DNA from: an uncultured Gammaproteobacteria bacterium
Lineage (GTDB): Bacteria; Pseudomonadota; Gammaproteobacteria; SZUA-152
Assembly (NCBI GenBank): GCA_913009875.1
Contig: CAJVYS010000013.1
Coordinates: 1-43,340 of the forward strand
Reading direction: 5' to 3'
DNA length: 43,340 nt
Part shown: piece after piece, positions 17,189-25,948 of the stretch
Layout: each line of letters opens with the position of its first letter
Position numbering within the stretch: position 1 is the stretch's first letter
The notes under the pieces: generated by a model
Told to the model about the DNA's origin: nothing
Database searches by the model: none
The model's input: the letters and a program-made list of their open reading frames with translations, nothing else
Made by a program: the position numbers and the translations under genes

Positions 17189-18268
17189 ATGTCCATCCGA
17201 GTCCTGGTGGTGGACGATTCGCGATTTTTTCGCCGCCGTGTTAGCGAAATGCTGGAATCAGATCCGCAGATCAAGGTGATCGGCAGTGCGGAGAACGGCG
17301 AACAGGCGGTGCAGATGGCCAAGCGTTTGCGGCCCGACATCATCACCATGGACGTGGAGATGCCGATTATGGATGGCATCACCGCGACGCGAAAAATCAT
17401 GGCCAGTCGGCCCACTGCCATTCTGATGTTTTCCTCCCTGACCACTGAGGGCGCCCAGGCTGCACTGGATGCACTGGAGGCGGGTGCCATCGATTTTCTG
17501 CCGAAACGTTTTGAGGATATCTCGCGTGACCGCGATGAGGTGCGGAAGGTTCTGTGCGAGCGCATTCATGCGGTTGGACGTCGGCAGTTGTTGCGTCCAC
17601 AGCTGAGGCCACGGATATCGCAGCCCCCGGCGGCGACGCCAGGGACATCTCAGAAAGCAGCAACTGTATCGGCTTCGTCCGCGGTAAATCTGCCGCGTGG
17701 CAGGGTCAAGCTGGTTGCCATTGGCACCTCGACCGGTGGTCCGGTGGCATTACAAAAAGTGCTGTCGGAATTGTCGGCAGATTTCCCGGCACCGATTTTG
17801 CTTGTTCAACATATGCCCGGGAGTTTCACCACGGCTTTCTCGCAGCGCCTCGACAGATCCTGTGCTATTCGTGTCCGCGAGGCGGCAGATGGTGACCGCT
17901 TGGAGCCCGGATTGGCGCTGCTGGCGCCCGGAGGTAAACAAATGACGTTAGAAGGCAGGGCGGGGCAGATGCGTGTCAGAATTACCGAGCCCGAGTCGGG
18001 GCAGAATTACAAGCCCAGTGTTGATGTGACCTTCAGCTCCATTGCCCGGCAGATGGCGGGGCAGGCACTCGCCGTGGTATTGACCGGCATGGGAGCCGAC
18101 GGCCGTGAAGGCGCAAAGCTGATGAAGCAGGGCGGTTCGAAAGTTTGGGCGCAGGACGAGGCAACGTCAGTGGTCTATGGCATGCCAGCGGCCGTTGTCG
18201 ATGCCGGCATTGCCGAACATATTCTGCCACTGGAACAGATTGGCATTGCACTGGCACGGATACAGTAA
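17189..18268 (+). CDS. cheB: Chemotaxis protein-glutamate methylesterase CheB
   Basis: 359 aa. Receiver domain with D10/D11 and phospho-acceptor D55 (TMDVEMPIMDG), a proline-rich linker (about 135-165), and the methylesterase domain with the catalytic Ser in GTSTGGP, His in VQHMPGSFT and Asp in LTGMGADGREG. Removes methyl groups from receptor glutamates for adaptation. No cheR is present in the window. Eleven nt after cheA, 13 nt before motC. Confidence 0.96.
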   Translation: MSIRVLVVDDSRFFRRRVSEMLESDPQIKVIGSAENGEQAVQMAKRLRPDIITMDVEMPIMDGITATRKIMASRPTAILMFSSLTTEGAQAALDALEAGAIDFLPKRFEDISRDRDEVRKVLCERIHAVGRRQLLRPQLRPRISQPPAATPGTSQKAATVSASSAVNLPRGRVKLVAIGTSTGGPVALQKVLSELSADFPAPILLVQHMPGSFTTAFSQRLDRSCAIRVREAADGDRLEPGLALLAPGGKQMTLEGRAGQMRVRITEPESGQNYKPSVDVTFSSIARQMAGQALAVVLTGMGADGREGAKLMKQGGSKVWAQDEATSVVYGMPAAVVDAGIAEHILPLEQIGIALARIQ

Positions 18269-18281
18269 CCAGGGCCTAACT

Positions 18282-19022
18282 ATGGATATCCTGACACTCC
18301 TCGGTTTTATTATTGGCTTCGGCGCCATTCTCGGTGGCCAGATCCTGGAAGGTGGTCATATCACCTCACTGATCAACGGCCCGGCGATTCTGATTGTCAT
18401 GGGTGGTACGGTGGGCGCGGTGATGATTCAGTCGTCGTTGCGGGTGTTCATGAGTTCACTAAAAATGGCCCTGTGGGTCTTTGTTCCGCCCAAGTTGCAG
18501 GGCCAGGAGGTGATTGCCAAGATTCTTGAATGGAGCAATATCGCCCGCAAAGAAGGCCTGCTGGGGCTGGAGGACATTGCCGAAAATGAGGTCGACACCT
18601 TCGCCCAGAAAGGACTGCAGCTGCTGGTCGATGGTAGTGAGCCGGAAGTGATCCGTCGGGTCATGGAAGTGGAACTGGATGCCAAGGAACACCTCGGCGT
18701 GCAGTCGGCCAAGGTGTTCGAGAGCATGGGTGGATACAGCCCGACCATCGGTATTATTGGTGCGGTTATGGGCCTGATTCATGTGATGCAGAACCTGGCC
18801 GACCCGTCCAAGCTGGGCAGTGGTATCGCCGTCGCCTTTGTCGCCACCATCTATGGCATTGGTTTGGCCAACCTGTTATTTCTGCCCATCGCCGGCAAGC
18901 TCAAGGCCTTGGTGCATGCCCAGTCGCAGATGCACGAAATGATGATCGAGGGCGTGATCTCCATTGCCGAGGGTGAGAACCCGCGCAATATCGAAAGTAA
19001 ATTGCAGGGTTTCATTGATTAG
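18282..19022 (+). CDS. motC: Flagellar stator protein MotC (MotA/PomA family)
   Basis: 246 aa from the ATG at 18282; the track start at 18177 lies inside cheB. Four membrane helices: two near the N-terminus (about 2-22 and 34-50), two in the ExbB/MotA block GGYSPTIGIIGAVMGLIHVMQNL ... VAFVATIYGIGLANLLFLP. The cytoplasmic loop between contacts FliG. Partner of MotD in the ion channel that powers rotation. Position after cheB is diagnostic for motCD rather than motAB. Confidence 0.93.
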   Translation: MDILTLLGFIIGFGAILGGQILEGGHITSLINGPAILIVMGGTVGAVMIQSSLRVFMSSLKMALWVFVPPKLQGQEVIAKILEWSNIARKEGLLGLEDIAENEVDTFAQKGLQLLVDGSEPEVIRRVMEVELDAKEHLGVQSAKVFESMGGYSPTIGIIGAVMGLIHVMQNLADPSKLGSGIAVAFVATIYGIGLANLLFLPIAGKLKALVHAQSQMHEMMIEGVISIAEGENPRNIESKLQGFID

Positions 19023-19043
19023 GCGTAGGGGCCGCAGACCGTC

Positions 19044-19988
19044 ATGGCGCGTAGAAAAAAACCGGAAGAACACGAGAATCATGAACGCTGGCTGGTATCC
19101 TATGCCGACTTCATTACCCTGTTGTTCGCCTTTTTTGTCGTTATGTATTCCATTTCCGCGGTCAATGAAGGTAAGTATCGGGTATTGTCCGATTCTATTT
19201 CCGCTGCCTTCGACCCGACCCGTGCCGGTCTGCCGATAAAGCTTTCCAGTCCCCTGCGGCCGCCGGTGTTGGAGCGAGACATGATGTCCCGTGACGCGAA
19301 CCCTGTCAGCCGCAACAATCAGTATCCCAATGCGCCGTCCGGGCCGCAGCCCAGCGAAGAGGATCGCCTCAATCTGAGCAAGATATCGAATCAGGTCGAA
19401 CGCAGTCTTGCGTCACTGATCGATCAGGATCTGATACGGGTAAAAAACAACGACCTCTGGGTGGAGATAGAAATCAAGTCCAGCATCCTGTTCAAGAGTG
19501 GCAGTGCAGGGCTGTCACGACAGGCGCGCCCGGTGCTGCAAAAGATTGCCGGGATACTGGCAAAATTTCCCAATTATATTCAGGTGGAAGGGTTTACTGA
19601 CAATGTTCCCATTCGCACCCAGATCTATCCATCTAACTGGGAGTTGTCGGCCGCGCGTGCCGCCAGTGTGGTGCATCTGTTTACCCAGTCCGGTATCCCA
19701 CCCAAACACCTGTCGGCGATCGGCTATGCCGAATACAAACCGATTGCCAGCAACAAGACTACAGAAGGCCGGCAGAAGAATCGCCGTATCAACATCATTG
19801 TTCAGTCCGATGCCATTGCCCGGCGTACCAATCGCACCGAACAGCTGGAGGAATCACTGGCCGACAAGCGCAAGGCGGCCGCCGCAAAAAAATCTGACAG
19901 GCAGAAAATGACGCAGGGCAGCGGCTTTGCACCGTCGATAAATCTGCTGCCGCCCGCGCGTATCTCACCGGTGGGCAGGGAGCCGTGA
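19044..19988 (+). CDS. motD: Flagellar stator protein MotD (MotB family)
   Basis: 314 aa. Short cytoplasmic tail, one membrane helix (WLVSYADFITLLFAFFVVMYS) containing the ion-binding Asp at about residue 22, a linker, and an OmpA-like peptidoglycan-binding domain (VEGFTDNVPIRTQIYPSNWE ... LSAIGYAEYKPIA). A basic tail follows. The last codon overlaps parC by 4 nt. Confidence 0.94.
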   Translation: MARRKKPEEHENHERWLVSYADFITLLFAFFVVMYSISAVNEGKYRVLSDSISAAFDPTRAGLPIKLSSPLRPPVLERDMMSRDANPVSRNNQYPNAPSGPQPSEEDRLNLSKISNQVERSLASLIDQDLIRVKNNDLWVEIEIKSSILFKSGSAGLSRQARPVLQKIAGILAKFPNYIQVEGFTDNVPIRTQIYPSNWELSAARAASVVHLFTQSGIPPKHLSAIGYAEYKPIASNKTTEGRQKNRRINIIVQSDAIARRTNRTEQLEESLADKRKAAAAKKSDRQKMTQGSGFAPSINLLPPARISPVGREP

Positions 19989-20809
19989 TGAAAATCTGGG
20001 CAGTGGCTAACCAGAAGGGTGGGGTTGGCAAGACCACCACGGCGGTCAACCTGGGTGGCGTGCTGGCGCGTGAAGGACATCGCACCCTGCTGCTGGACAT
20101 GGACCCCCACGGCTCCATGTCGGCCTATTTCGGTCTCGATCCGGATGAGCAGAAAAACAGTCTGTATCAGTTGTTTCAGTGCAAAAAATCGGGCCGGGAA
20201 CTCTCGCCCATGCGGGTCGTTTGCTCCACCGGCTTCGACAATCTGGACATGATTCCCGCCTCCACGGCGATGGCGACGCTGGATCGCCAGCTGGGTGCGA
20301 GTGACGGTATGGGGCTGGTGATCGCCCAGGCCCTGCAGCGGCTGGCCGATCGCTATGAATTCGTGCTCATCGACTGCCCGCCACAGCTGGGGGTGCTGAT
20401 GATCAACGCACTGGCGGCCTGCCAGCATCTGATCATCCCGGTGCAGACGGAATTTCTTGCCGTGAAGGGGCTGGAGCGCATGTTGCGCACCCTGGAGATG
20501 ATCCAGCGCGCGCGCCACAAGGTGCCGGCCTATACCATTCTTCCCACCATGTACGACCCACGCACCCGTGCCTCCACCGGCACTCTACGCTTGCTGCGCG
20601 AACGCTTTGCTGAACATCTCTGGCGTTCGGTGATTCCGGTTGACACCCTGTTCCGCGAGGCCAGCCGCCTGGGCATACCGCTGACTATCAAGGCGCCAAG
20701 GGATCGCGGCTCGCTCGCCTATGCCGAGCTGATGCAGGATCTGTTGGCCGATGGCCCGCACTGCGCGGCCGGGCGGCCGAGGGTAGTGCCGGTATCTGCG
20801 CTGCGCTGA
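19985..20809 (+). CDS. parC: ParA-family ATPase ParC for polar chemotaxis arrays
   Basis: 274 aa. Walker A KGGVGKTT near residue 12, LLLDMDPHGSMSAYFGLD, and LIDCPPQLGVLMINALAAC identify a ParA/Soj-type ATPase. Genes at this exact place (after motD, before a CheW-domain partner) are ParC in Vibrio and its Pseudomonas counterpart, which place and segregate chemotaxis clusters at the cell pole. The assignment rests on family plus synteny. It overlaps motD (4 nt) and parP (1 nt), so the three are probably co-translated. Confidence 0.85.
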   Translation: MMKIWAVANQKGGVGKTTTAVNLGGVLAREGHRTLLLDMDPHGSMSAYFGLDPDEQKNSLYQLFQCKKSGRELSPMRVVCSTGFDNLDMIPASTAMATLDRQLGASDGMGLVIAQALQRLADRYEFVLIDCPPQLGVLMINALAACQHLIIPVQTEFLAVKGLERMLRTLEMIQRARHKVPAYTILPTMYDPRTRASTGTLRLLRERFAEHLWRSVIPVDTLFREASRLGIPLTIKAPRDRGSLAYAELMQDLLADGPHCAAGRPRVVPVSALR

Positions 20810-21867
20810 TGGCCGGCAAGCGTTCGGATTCATCCTCCCTCGCAGATCCACAGGAGGCGCTGGGCTTTTATCTGGACTCCCTGCTGATGGATCTCCCCGA
20901 GGTGCCGCCAGAGGTTGTTTCAACCGAACCCCCCACAGATGCCGTTGTGCCGCCTACGGAGCCCATGGCACGCCCTTTTGCTGAATCCCCCGTTGAGCCC
21001 CAGTCCCCGGTTGACCTCGCTTTATCGTCGGAAACGTCCGCGCAGCAGCCTGTGCCGACGGTGATGCCCTCCCGCCCGTTTGCCGAGCCCGAGCGGACAT
21101 TGCCGCTACTTGCCGGGCCGCCGTTGCTTCCCCGGCTAATGGTGGACAGCCTCGACGTCGAGACGATAGCCGAGGATACACAGGACCAGGCAGCCGCCGA
21201 GATATCGACATGTCTGGCAGCACCGCCAGTGGCGCCGGTACAGTCAATGCCGGCAGAGCCCATTCCGCCGGTCAAGGCGGCCCCGGCATCCGTGCCGGAC
21301 AGGGCGCCCATCCCTCCCGGTGTGGCCCCGGAAATACCGCCTGATGACACCATCGATGCGCCGCTGGCAGAGGCCCGTCGCAGGCCAACGGCGAAGATCG
21401 GGTCACCCTCCTGGGCCGGTAGTGACTTCCAGTGCCTGACCTTCGTGGTGGCCGGCCTGACTCTGGCCGCACCGCTGGACCGGCTGCACGGCATCGTCGA
21501 GTGGCCGGGCGAACTCACTGAACTGCCGGGCTATGCCGACTGGTTCATGGGCCTGCTACCCAACCGTGGGCAGAACGTGCGGGTCATCGATACCGCGCAG
21601 ATCATCATGCCCGACGGTCGTGTCCCCGATGCCCGCCCGGTGCTGGAGCGGGTGAACTACGTGGTGCTCATCGACGATGGTCGCTGGGGCCTGGCCGCCG
21701 ACGCCATCGCCCGGATATTGACGCTGTCACCCGATGGCGTGCGCTGGCGCGGTGAGCGCGGCAGGCGTCCCTGGTTGGCGGGTACCGCCGTGGAACAGAT
21801 GTGTGCGGTGCTGGACATCGACAACCTCAGCGAACAGCTTGCCGAAGGTCTCAGGCTCGGTGAATGA
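20809..21867 (+). CDS. parP: ParP-like CheW-domain protein, partner of ParC
   Basis: 352 aa. The first 200 residues are a low-complexity Pro/Ala/Glu linker; the C-terminal 150 form a CheW-like domain (FQCLTFVVAGLTLAAPLDRLHGIVEW ... GLLPNRGQNVRVIDTAQII). In Vibrio ParP links ParC to CheA through such a C-terminal domain. Position directly after parC supports the call; the sequence itself only shows CheW-like architecture. A sigma-54 promoter overlaps the end of the gene. Confidence 0.8.
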   Translation: MAGKRSDSSSLADPQEALGFYLDSLLMDLPEVPPEVVSTEPPTDAVVPPTEPMARPFAESPVEPQSPVDLALSSETSAQQPVPTVMPSRPFAEPERTLPLLAGPPLLPRLMVDSLDVETIAEDTQDQAAAEISTCLAAPPVAPVQSMPAEPIPPVKAAPASVPDRAPIPPGVAPEIPPDDTIDAPLAEARRRPTAKIGSPSWAGSDFQCLTFVVAGLTLAAPLDRLHGIVEWPGELTELPGYADWFMGLLPNRGQNVRVIDTAQIIMPDGRVPDARPVLERVNYVVLIDDGRWGLAADAIARILTLSPDGVRWRGERGRRPWLAGTAVEQMCAVLDIDNLSEQLAEGLRLGE

Positions 21868-21869
21868 CT

Positions 21870-21885
21870 TGGCGCGAAACGTGCT
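21870..21885 (+). promoter_or_regulatory. Candidate internal sigma-54 promoter before cheW
   Basis: TGGCGCGAAACGTGCT has the invariant GG and GC separated by 10 nt and matches most other consensus positions (TGGCACG-N4-TTGCT). Start would be near 21897, 63 nt before the cheW ATG. It fits the only large gap (92 nt) in the chemotaxis block. Confidence 0.5.
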
Positions 21886-21959
21886 TTGGCTACAGAGTGT
21901 AGGAAATGTGTCGATACATTGACAGATCGCATTGCCAACCAGACACAGGATAGAGGTCA

Positions 21960-22445
21960 ATGAACACATCAGTGAACAGTGCCAGTAGCGCCGGGGTCGA
22001 GCAGGAACTGCGTTGGGTCACCTTCCGGCTGGAGAACGAAAAGTACGGCATCAACGTCATGCAGGTGCAGGAAGTACTGCGCGTATCGGAGATCGCCCCC
22101 GTGCCGGGTGCGCCGGATTACGTGCTGGGTATTATCAACCTGCGCGGCAATGTGGTGACCGTCATCGACACCCGCAAGCGCTTCGGCCTGATACCGAAAG
22201 AAATGGATGACTCGACACGCATCGTCATTATCGAATCCGACGACCAGGTGGTGGGCATCCTCGTCGACAGTGTCGCCGAGGTGGTGGATCTACGCGTTTC
22301 CGAGATGGAGGCGGCACCGAATGTCGGCACCGAAGAAAGTGCCAAGTTCATCCAGGGCGTAGCCAGCCACGATAATGAACTGCTGATTCTGGTGGATCTC
22401 AATCGACTGCTCACCGATGAAGAGTGGGCCGAAATGATGCTCTGA
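21960..22445 (+). CDS. cheW: Chemotaxis coupling protein CheW
   Basis: 161 aa, one CheW domain: VTFRLENEKYGINVMQVQEVLR, the receptor/CheA-contact block PGAPDYVLGIINLRGNVVTVIDTRKRFGL, and the C-terminal VDSVAEVVDLRVSEMEAAP. Bridges chemoreceptors to CheA in the polar array. The ATG follows a GAGGTCA-like site. Probably its own transcription unit with the DUF2802 gene, from the sigma-54 site upstream. Confidence 0.95.
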   Translation: MNTSVNSASSAGVEQELRWVTFRLENEKYGINVMQVQEVLRVSEIAPVPGAPDYVLGIINLRGNVVTVIDTRKRFGLIPKEMDDSTRIVIIESDDQVVGILVDSVAEVVDLRVSEMEAAPNVGTEESAKFIQGVASHDNELLILVDLNRLLTDEEWAEMML

Positions 22446-22484
22446 GCCATTTTTGGTATGGGCATCGGCGCAGGAGATTTGAGT

Positions 22485-22877
22485 ATGTTGAGTGTATCGT
22501 TTGATGTGTTTGCCATTGCCGGCCTGGTGACGGCCCTGATTGCGCTGTTGTTTGCCTATTCGGCCAATGGCCGGTTGCGTGCCCGGCTGGAAAAACAGCA
22601 GGACTCCCTCAAGACCCTGCAGGCCGATGTGTCCGCCATGTGCTCCGGCACGGTCCAGCTGGGCGAACACCTGGCGCAGCAGGAACAGCGCTTGCAGACA
22701 CTCGGCCGCCGTCAGGATGACCTGGAATTACATGAGCCCTCCGGCGACAACTACCGTCATGCCGCCCGACTGATGGGCAAGGGCGTCGAACTGGAAGAAG
22801 TGATGGAAGACTGCGGCCTGGCCCGCGGTGAAGCCGAATTGCTGGTGCTGGCACAGAAGCTGGAGAAGGCGAGCTGA
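22485..22877 (+). CDS. DUF2802 membrane-anchored coiled-coil protein
   Basis: 130 aa from the ATG at 22485, which follows AGGAG by 8 nt. One N-terminal membrane helix (FAIAGLVTALIALLFAYSA), a coiled coil (about 30-80, LEKQQDSLKTLQADV ... QQEQRLQTLGRRQDDL), then the DUF2802 helix-turn-like C-terminus (AARLMGKGVELEEVMEDCGLARGEAELL). The family is found at this place in related flagellar loci; its function is not known to me. Linked to cheW by 39 nt. Confidence 0.8.
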   Translation: MLSVSFDVFAIAGLVTALIALLFAYSANGRLRARLEKQQDSLKTLQADVSAMCSGTVQLGEHLAQQEQRLQTLGRRQDDLELHEPSGDNYRHAARLMGKGVELEEVMEDCGLARGEAELLVLAQKLEKAS

Positions 22878-22908
22878 GCCGCCTGCAATAGCTATTCGTT
22901 TTAGAAAT

Positions 22909-22973
22909 TGTGGGAGCGGCTTCAGCCGCGAATATTAAGGTGGGGTCTATTCGCGGCTAAAGCCACTCCCACA
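22909..22973. repeat. REP-like inverted pair (core GGCTTCAGCC), likely bidirectional terminator
   Basis: Arms 22909-22932 and 22950-22973 are 24 nt each and pair with two mismatches; each arm is itself partly palindromic (GCGGCTTCAGCCGC). Sits between converging genes (DUF2802 and flhX). Same family as the pairs at 31190 and 41265. Confidence 0.85.
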
Positions 22974-23019
22974 GATTTATTGTTTTCCTACCGCTCATCG
23001 CGATTGCGGGCATAGCCCG

Positions 23020-23298
23020 CTACTCGTTTCCCGCAGGCCGTTTTCCACTCAATAAATAAACGAAGGCAATCACCTCCGCCACCGCCAGATACAGCTCCGG
23101 GGGAATCTCGGTGCCCAGGTCCAGCCGCGACAGCAGTTCGCTCAGGGCGGCATTTTCCTGGAGTGGAATGCCGTGTTCCTTCGCCAGCGCGATGATCTGC
23201 TCGGCAACCTCGCCACTGCCCTTGGCGGTGACCGTCGGTGCGTTGTCACCGTCATAGTGCAGGGCCACGGCGGTGATGGGTGTGTGATCTTTGCTCAT
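23020..23298 (-). CDS. flhX: FlhX: short FlhB C-terminal-domain homologue
   Basis: 92 aa, soluble. It aligns with the part of FlhB after the autocleavage site: ITAVALHYDGDNAPTVTAKG, then LAKEHGIPLQENAALSELLSRLDLGTEIPPELYLAVAEVIAFVY. It has no membrane region and no NPTH. Such stand-alone FlhB-CC-like proteins can substitute for the cleaved FlhB fragment in some bacteria. It overlaps the end of the FliK-like gene by ATGA, so the two are translationally coupled, opposite in direction to the main flagellar operon. Confidence 0.85.
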   Translation of the reverse strand: MSKDHTPITAVALHYDGDNAPTVTAKGSGEVAEQIIALAKEHGIPLQENAALSELLSRLDLGTEIPPELYLAVAEVIAFVYLLSGKRPAGNE

Positions 23299-24752
23299 GC
23301 TTTCTCGTCCAGCAGCACATAGGGCAGGGCGGGCCTTTCATCAGCCGTCTGTGGGCTGCCGTGGCGGGTGCTAAGGTTACCAACGCACAGTCCGGCGGCC
23401 CGCAGGCGCTGCTGCAGCTCGCCCAGGTGTTGCTCGAACAGCTCGGCGGTGCGGTTATCCCCGGCCCAGAAAGTGGCGCTGATCACGCCGCCAGTCAGCG
23501 TGACCCGGATGTGTATTTCACCGAGACCGTCCAGTTCGACGGCGAGGGTGATACTCCACAGACTGTCCGATCCCCTGCCTTTCCCACCACGTTCCTCATC
23601 GATGCGGATCTGCAGCAGGTCGAGCTGGTCGCCGTGGCGCAGGGGCAGGTCGAGCAACCAGCTTCGCCGACCGTCGTCTTCGCTGTTGGCCGCGAGCTGG
23701 CTGAGCTGGATGCGGGCCAGGCTACCGTCCACCTGTCGCAGCAATTCCTGCAGCTGTTGCGGCAGACTCAGGTTGAGCAGCGATGCGGCACTGGCCGGCA
23801 GGCGTGACTGGGCAAAGGGCTGGCTGTTGGGCAGGGGCGGCGGCACATCGGCAGGATGTTTTTGTGCGCCGTGGGTCGATGGGGCGGTGGCGCCAGCGGG
23901 TATGCGCAGACCCAACAGCAGCGACAGCAGGCCCAGCAGTCCGCCCTTGAGATCGCCGCTTAGTTGTTGCGCCGTCTGCGCAAAGGGCTGGCGCGTGCGC
24001 AGGGCCTCGGCCAGTCGCGCCTCGAGAAAGATACCGGAGTTGGCCAGCGCCTGTTGCAAACCGTCAGCCCGGCCCACGCCGTCGTGCCGGGGCAGCTGGT
24101 CGAGAATCCGCCGCACCTGTTGTAATACCTCTGCGGGCAGTTTGCTACCACGTGAATCGTCAGCGCCGACGATGGCCTGCAGCTGGGCCAGCAGCGAGGA
24201 CAGCGGCAACTGGCGTGGCAGGGCATCGCGTACGGCCTGCTGTGAGACAGAGGGTGCCGTGATATCCAGTACCCGCAGCGCGATGGACTGGCCGGGGCTG
24301 ATCACCTGTAGACTCAGGGCCTGCCCCGCCAGCACCGGCAATGGCGGCAGGTTGAGGGGCAAGAGTTTGCCGCCGATGCGCAGCAGTGATGGCTCGCCCG
24401 GTGCTGGCTGGATGATACGGGCCTGGAGTATCTGTCCCGCCTGCCAGGGCTGGGCGGGGGCGGGCAAGGTGATGTTGGCCGAGCCCACGGGGTTGAGCCA
24501 TTTCAGTGCGGCATCCACGGCGGGGCGGATGACCTCCAGCCGCAGTTGTTGTCCGGGGACGAGTGACTGGCTGCTGCGGGCTTGCAGTAGCTGGCCGTTG
24601 ATCTCCAGCAGCGGCGGGCTGGCCAGCGGGCCTTGCCTCACCGTGGCCTGCAGTGTCAGTCCGCTGCCCCAGCCCTGCACCATGGCGGCCGCCGACAGGG
24701 ATGCCCGCGCACCCGGACCGGTTGCTGCGGCTGCCGATGGGGCAAATGGCAT
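23295..24752 (-). CDS. fliK: FliK-like flagellar hook-length control protein
   Basis: 485 aa from the ATG at 24752, preceded by AAGGG 7 nt away; the upstream ATG at 24773 has no clear ribosome site. Long Pro/Gln/Leu-rich N-terminal region, then the C-terminal Flg_hook domain (about residues 370-465): WLLDLPLRHGDQLDLLQIRI, LWSITLAVELDGLGEIHIRVTL, FWAGDNRTAELFEQHLGELQQRL. FliK measures hook length and triggers the FlhB switch, which fits its coupling to flhX. It is possibly a second FliK paralogue, since canonical fliK sits before fliL in relatives. Confidence 0.75.
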   Translation of the reverse strand: MPFAPSAAAATGPGARASLSAAAMVQGWGSGLTLQATVRQGPLASPPLLEINGQLLQARSSQSLVPGQQLRLEVIRPAVDAALKWLNPVGSANITLPAPAQPWQAGQILQARIIQPAPGEPSLLRIGGKLLPLNLPPLPVLAGQALSLQVISPGQSIALRVLDITAPSVSQQAVRDALPRQLPLSSLLAQLQAIVGADDSRGSKLPAEVLQQVRRILDQLPRHDGVGRADGLQQALANSGIFLEARLAEALRTRQPFAQTAQQLSGDLKGGLLGLLSLLLGLRIPAGATAPSTHGAQKHPADVPPPLPNSQPFAQSRLPASAASLLNLSLPQQLQELLRQVDGSLARIQLSQLAANSEDDGRRSWLLDLPLRHGDQLDLLQIRIDEERGGKGRGSDSLWSITLAVELDGLGEIHIRVTLTGGVISATFWAGDNRTAELFEQHLGELQQRLRAAGLCVGNLSTRHGSPQTADERPALPYVLLDEKA

Positions 24753-24844
24753 TTGTGGGCCCTTAATTTGCATGGTGGATTTGGATCGTCAATATTACCT
24801 TGGCAGAGTACTTGGTATCATAGCCCGCTGGGGAGTAAAAAATA

Positions 24845-25813
24845 ATGCAAACAAGACAATTGTGGTACACGCGCCGGAACGGCGAGATCCGTGGCCCCTT
24901 TCCGGCCGGGCAGATTACCCGCTTTATCCTGCTGGGGCGCATTCGCGAATGCGATGAACTCAGTGCCGATCAGCAGACCTGGCAGCCGGTGTCCGAGGTA
25001 CCGGTGCTGATCCCGGAGGAAATGAAGGGCGACCTGCAAGATGCCGCGGTCTACGAGCGGCTGATGATCGCGCGCATGCGCGAGGACGAGCGCACCGCAC
25101 GCGACCGCCGTGGCGAGGACGAAATCACCCCCGCGGGCGTGCCGCGTGACCGGCGCCGTTCCGATGACGACCGGCGGGCCTGGGAAGAGGCCGAAATGCT
25201 GCGCCACCGTGAGATCAAGACCGCGATTACCGAGGCGGCGAAACACAGCAAACAGAATTACTTCCTGCGCGGTGCGGTGGTGGCCCTGATGCTGGCGGCG
25301 GTGGTGGGCAGTGCGCTCTATTTTCAACCCTGGGAGGAGCATCACTCCTCGGACTGCAACGCCATTCCCCAGCCCTGGGTGAACTGGAGCAACTGCTTTA
25401 TGGAAGGCGTGCAATTGGTGTCGATGGATCTGCGCGGTTCACGGCTGCGCAATGCCAACCTCACCGGCGCCGACCTTCGCGGTTCACAGTTTACCGGCGC
25501 GGACCTGGCCTATGCCAACCTGTCGGTGACCAATCTGACCGATGTCGATCTGCAGCAGGCGATGCTGGTGGGCACCAATCTGCGCAAGAGCAATCTGAGT
25601 GGCGCCAATCTCACCGGCGCGAATATGGCCTACGCCATTCTGCAGAATGCCAATCTCAGCGATGTCCGTTTCACTGATGCCGACCTCAGCAATGCCGACC
25701 TGCGCGGCGCGACGCTGGAAAACACCGACTTCACCGGCGCCAACCTCAGCCAGGCCCGCTGGCTGGACGGCCGCGTGTGCAAGCCGAATTCGCGGGGTAC
25801 CTGCGAGCATTGA
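24845..25813 (+). CDS. Membrane protein with GYF-like head and pentapeptide repeats
   Basis: 322 aa. N-terminal GYF_2-like domain (LWYTRRNGEIRGPFPAGQI, about 6-55), a strongly charged Arg/Asp/Glu helix (about 65-135), one membrane helix (about 139-158, GAVVALMLAAVVGSALYF) and a C-terminal right-handed pentapeptide beta helix (about 195-305, repeats of A(D/N)LXX such as ANLTGADLRGSQFTGADLAYANL). The topology suggests a cytoplasmic head and periplasmic solenoid. Role unknown. The ATG follows GGGGAG by 9 nt. A poor imitation of a sigma-54 box upstream lacks the GC element. Confidence 0.8.
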   Translation: MQTRQLWYTRRNGEIRGPFPAGQITRFILLGRIRECDELSADQQTWQPVSEVPVLIPEEMKGDLQDAAVYERLMIARMREDERTARDRRGEDEITPAGVPRDRRRSDDDRRAWEEAEMLRHREIKTAITEAAKHSKQNYFLRGAVVALMLAAVVGSALYFQPWEEHHSSDCNAIPQPWVNWSNCFMEGVQLVSMDLRGSRLRNANLTGADLRGSQFTGADLAYANLSVTNLTDVDLQQAMLVGTNLRKSNLSGANLTGANMAYAILQNANLSDVRFTDADLSNADLRGATLENTDFTGANLSQARWLDGRVCKPNSRGTCEH

Positions 25814-25826
25814 GATTTGTTGATTT

Positions 25827-25887
25827 GCCACGGAGGCATGGAGTTCACGGAGAAAAATAATATTTTTATCTCTGTGTCCTCTGTGGC
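25827..25887. repeat. Imperfect intergenic inverted repeat (CCACGGAG type)
   Basis: GCCACGGAG near 25827 pairs with CTCTGTGGC ending 25887, with AGAAAAATAATATTTTTATCT forming the inner part. This lies between converging genes (pentapeptide protein and amrA) and could terminate both. Similar elements are common between genes in gammaproteobacteria. Confidence 0.6.
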
Positions 25888-25948
25888 GAAAGGGCCTTTT
25901 CCGCGAGCAAGGCTTTCTGCAAAGGCTGTTAAAACGCTGCAACCGGCG

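Noticed and set aside
24796-24815. Sigma-54-like element TTGGCAGAGTACTTGGTA before the pentapeptide gene
   Set aside because: Has GG where the essential GC of the -12 box should be.
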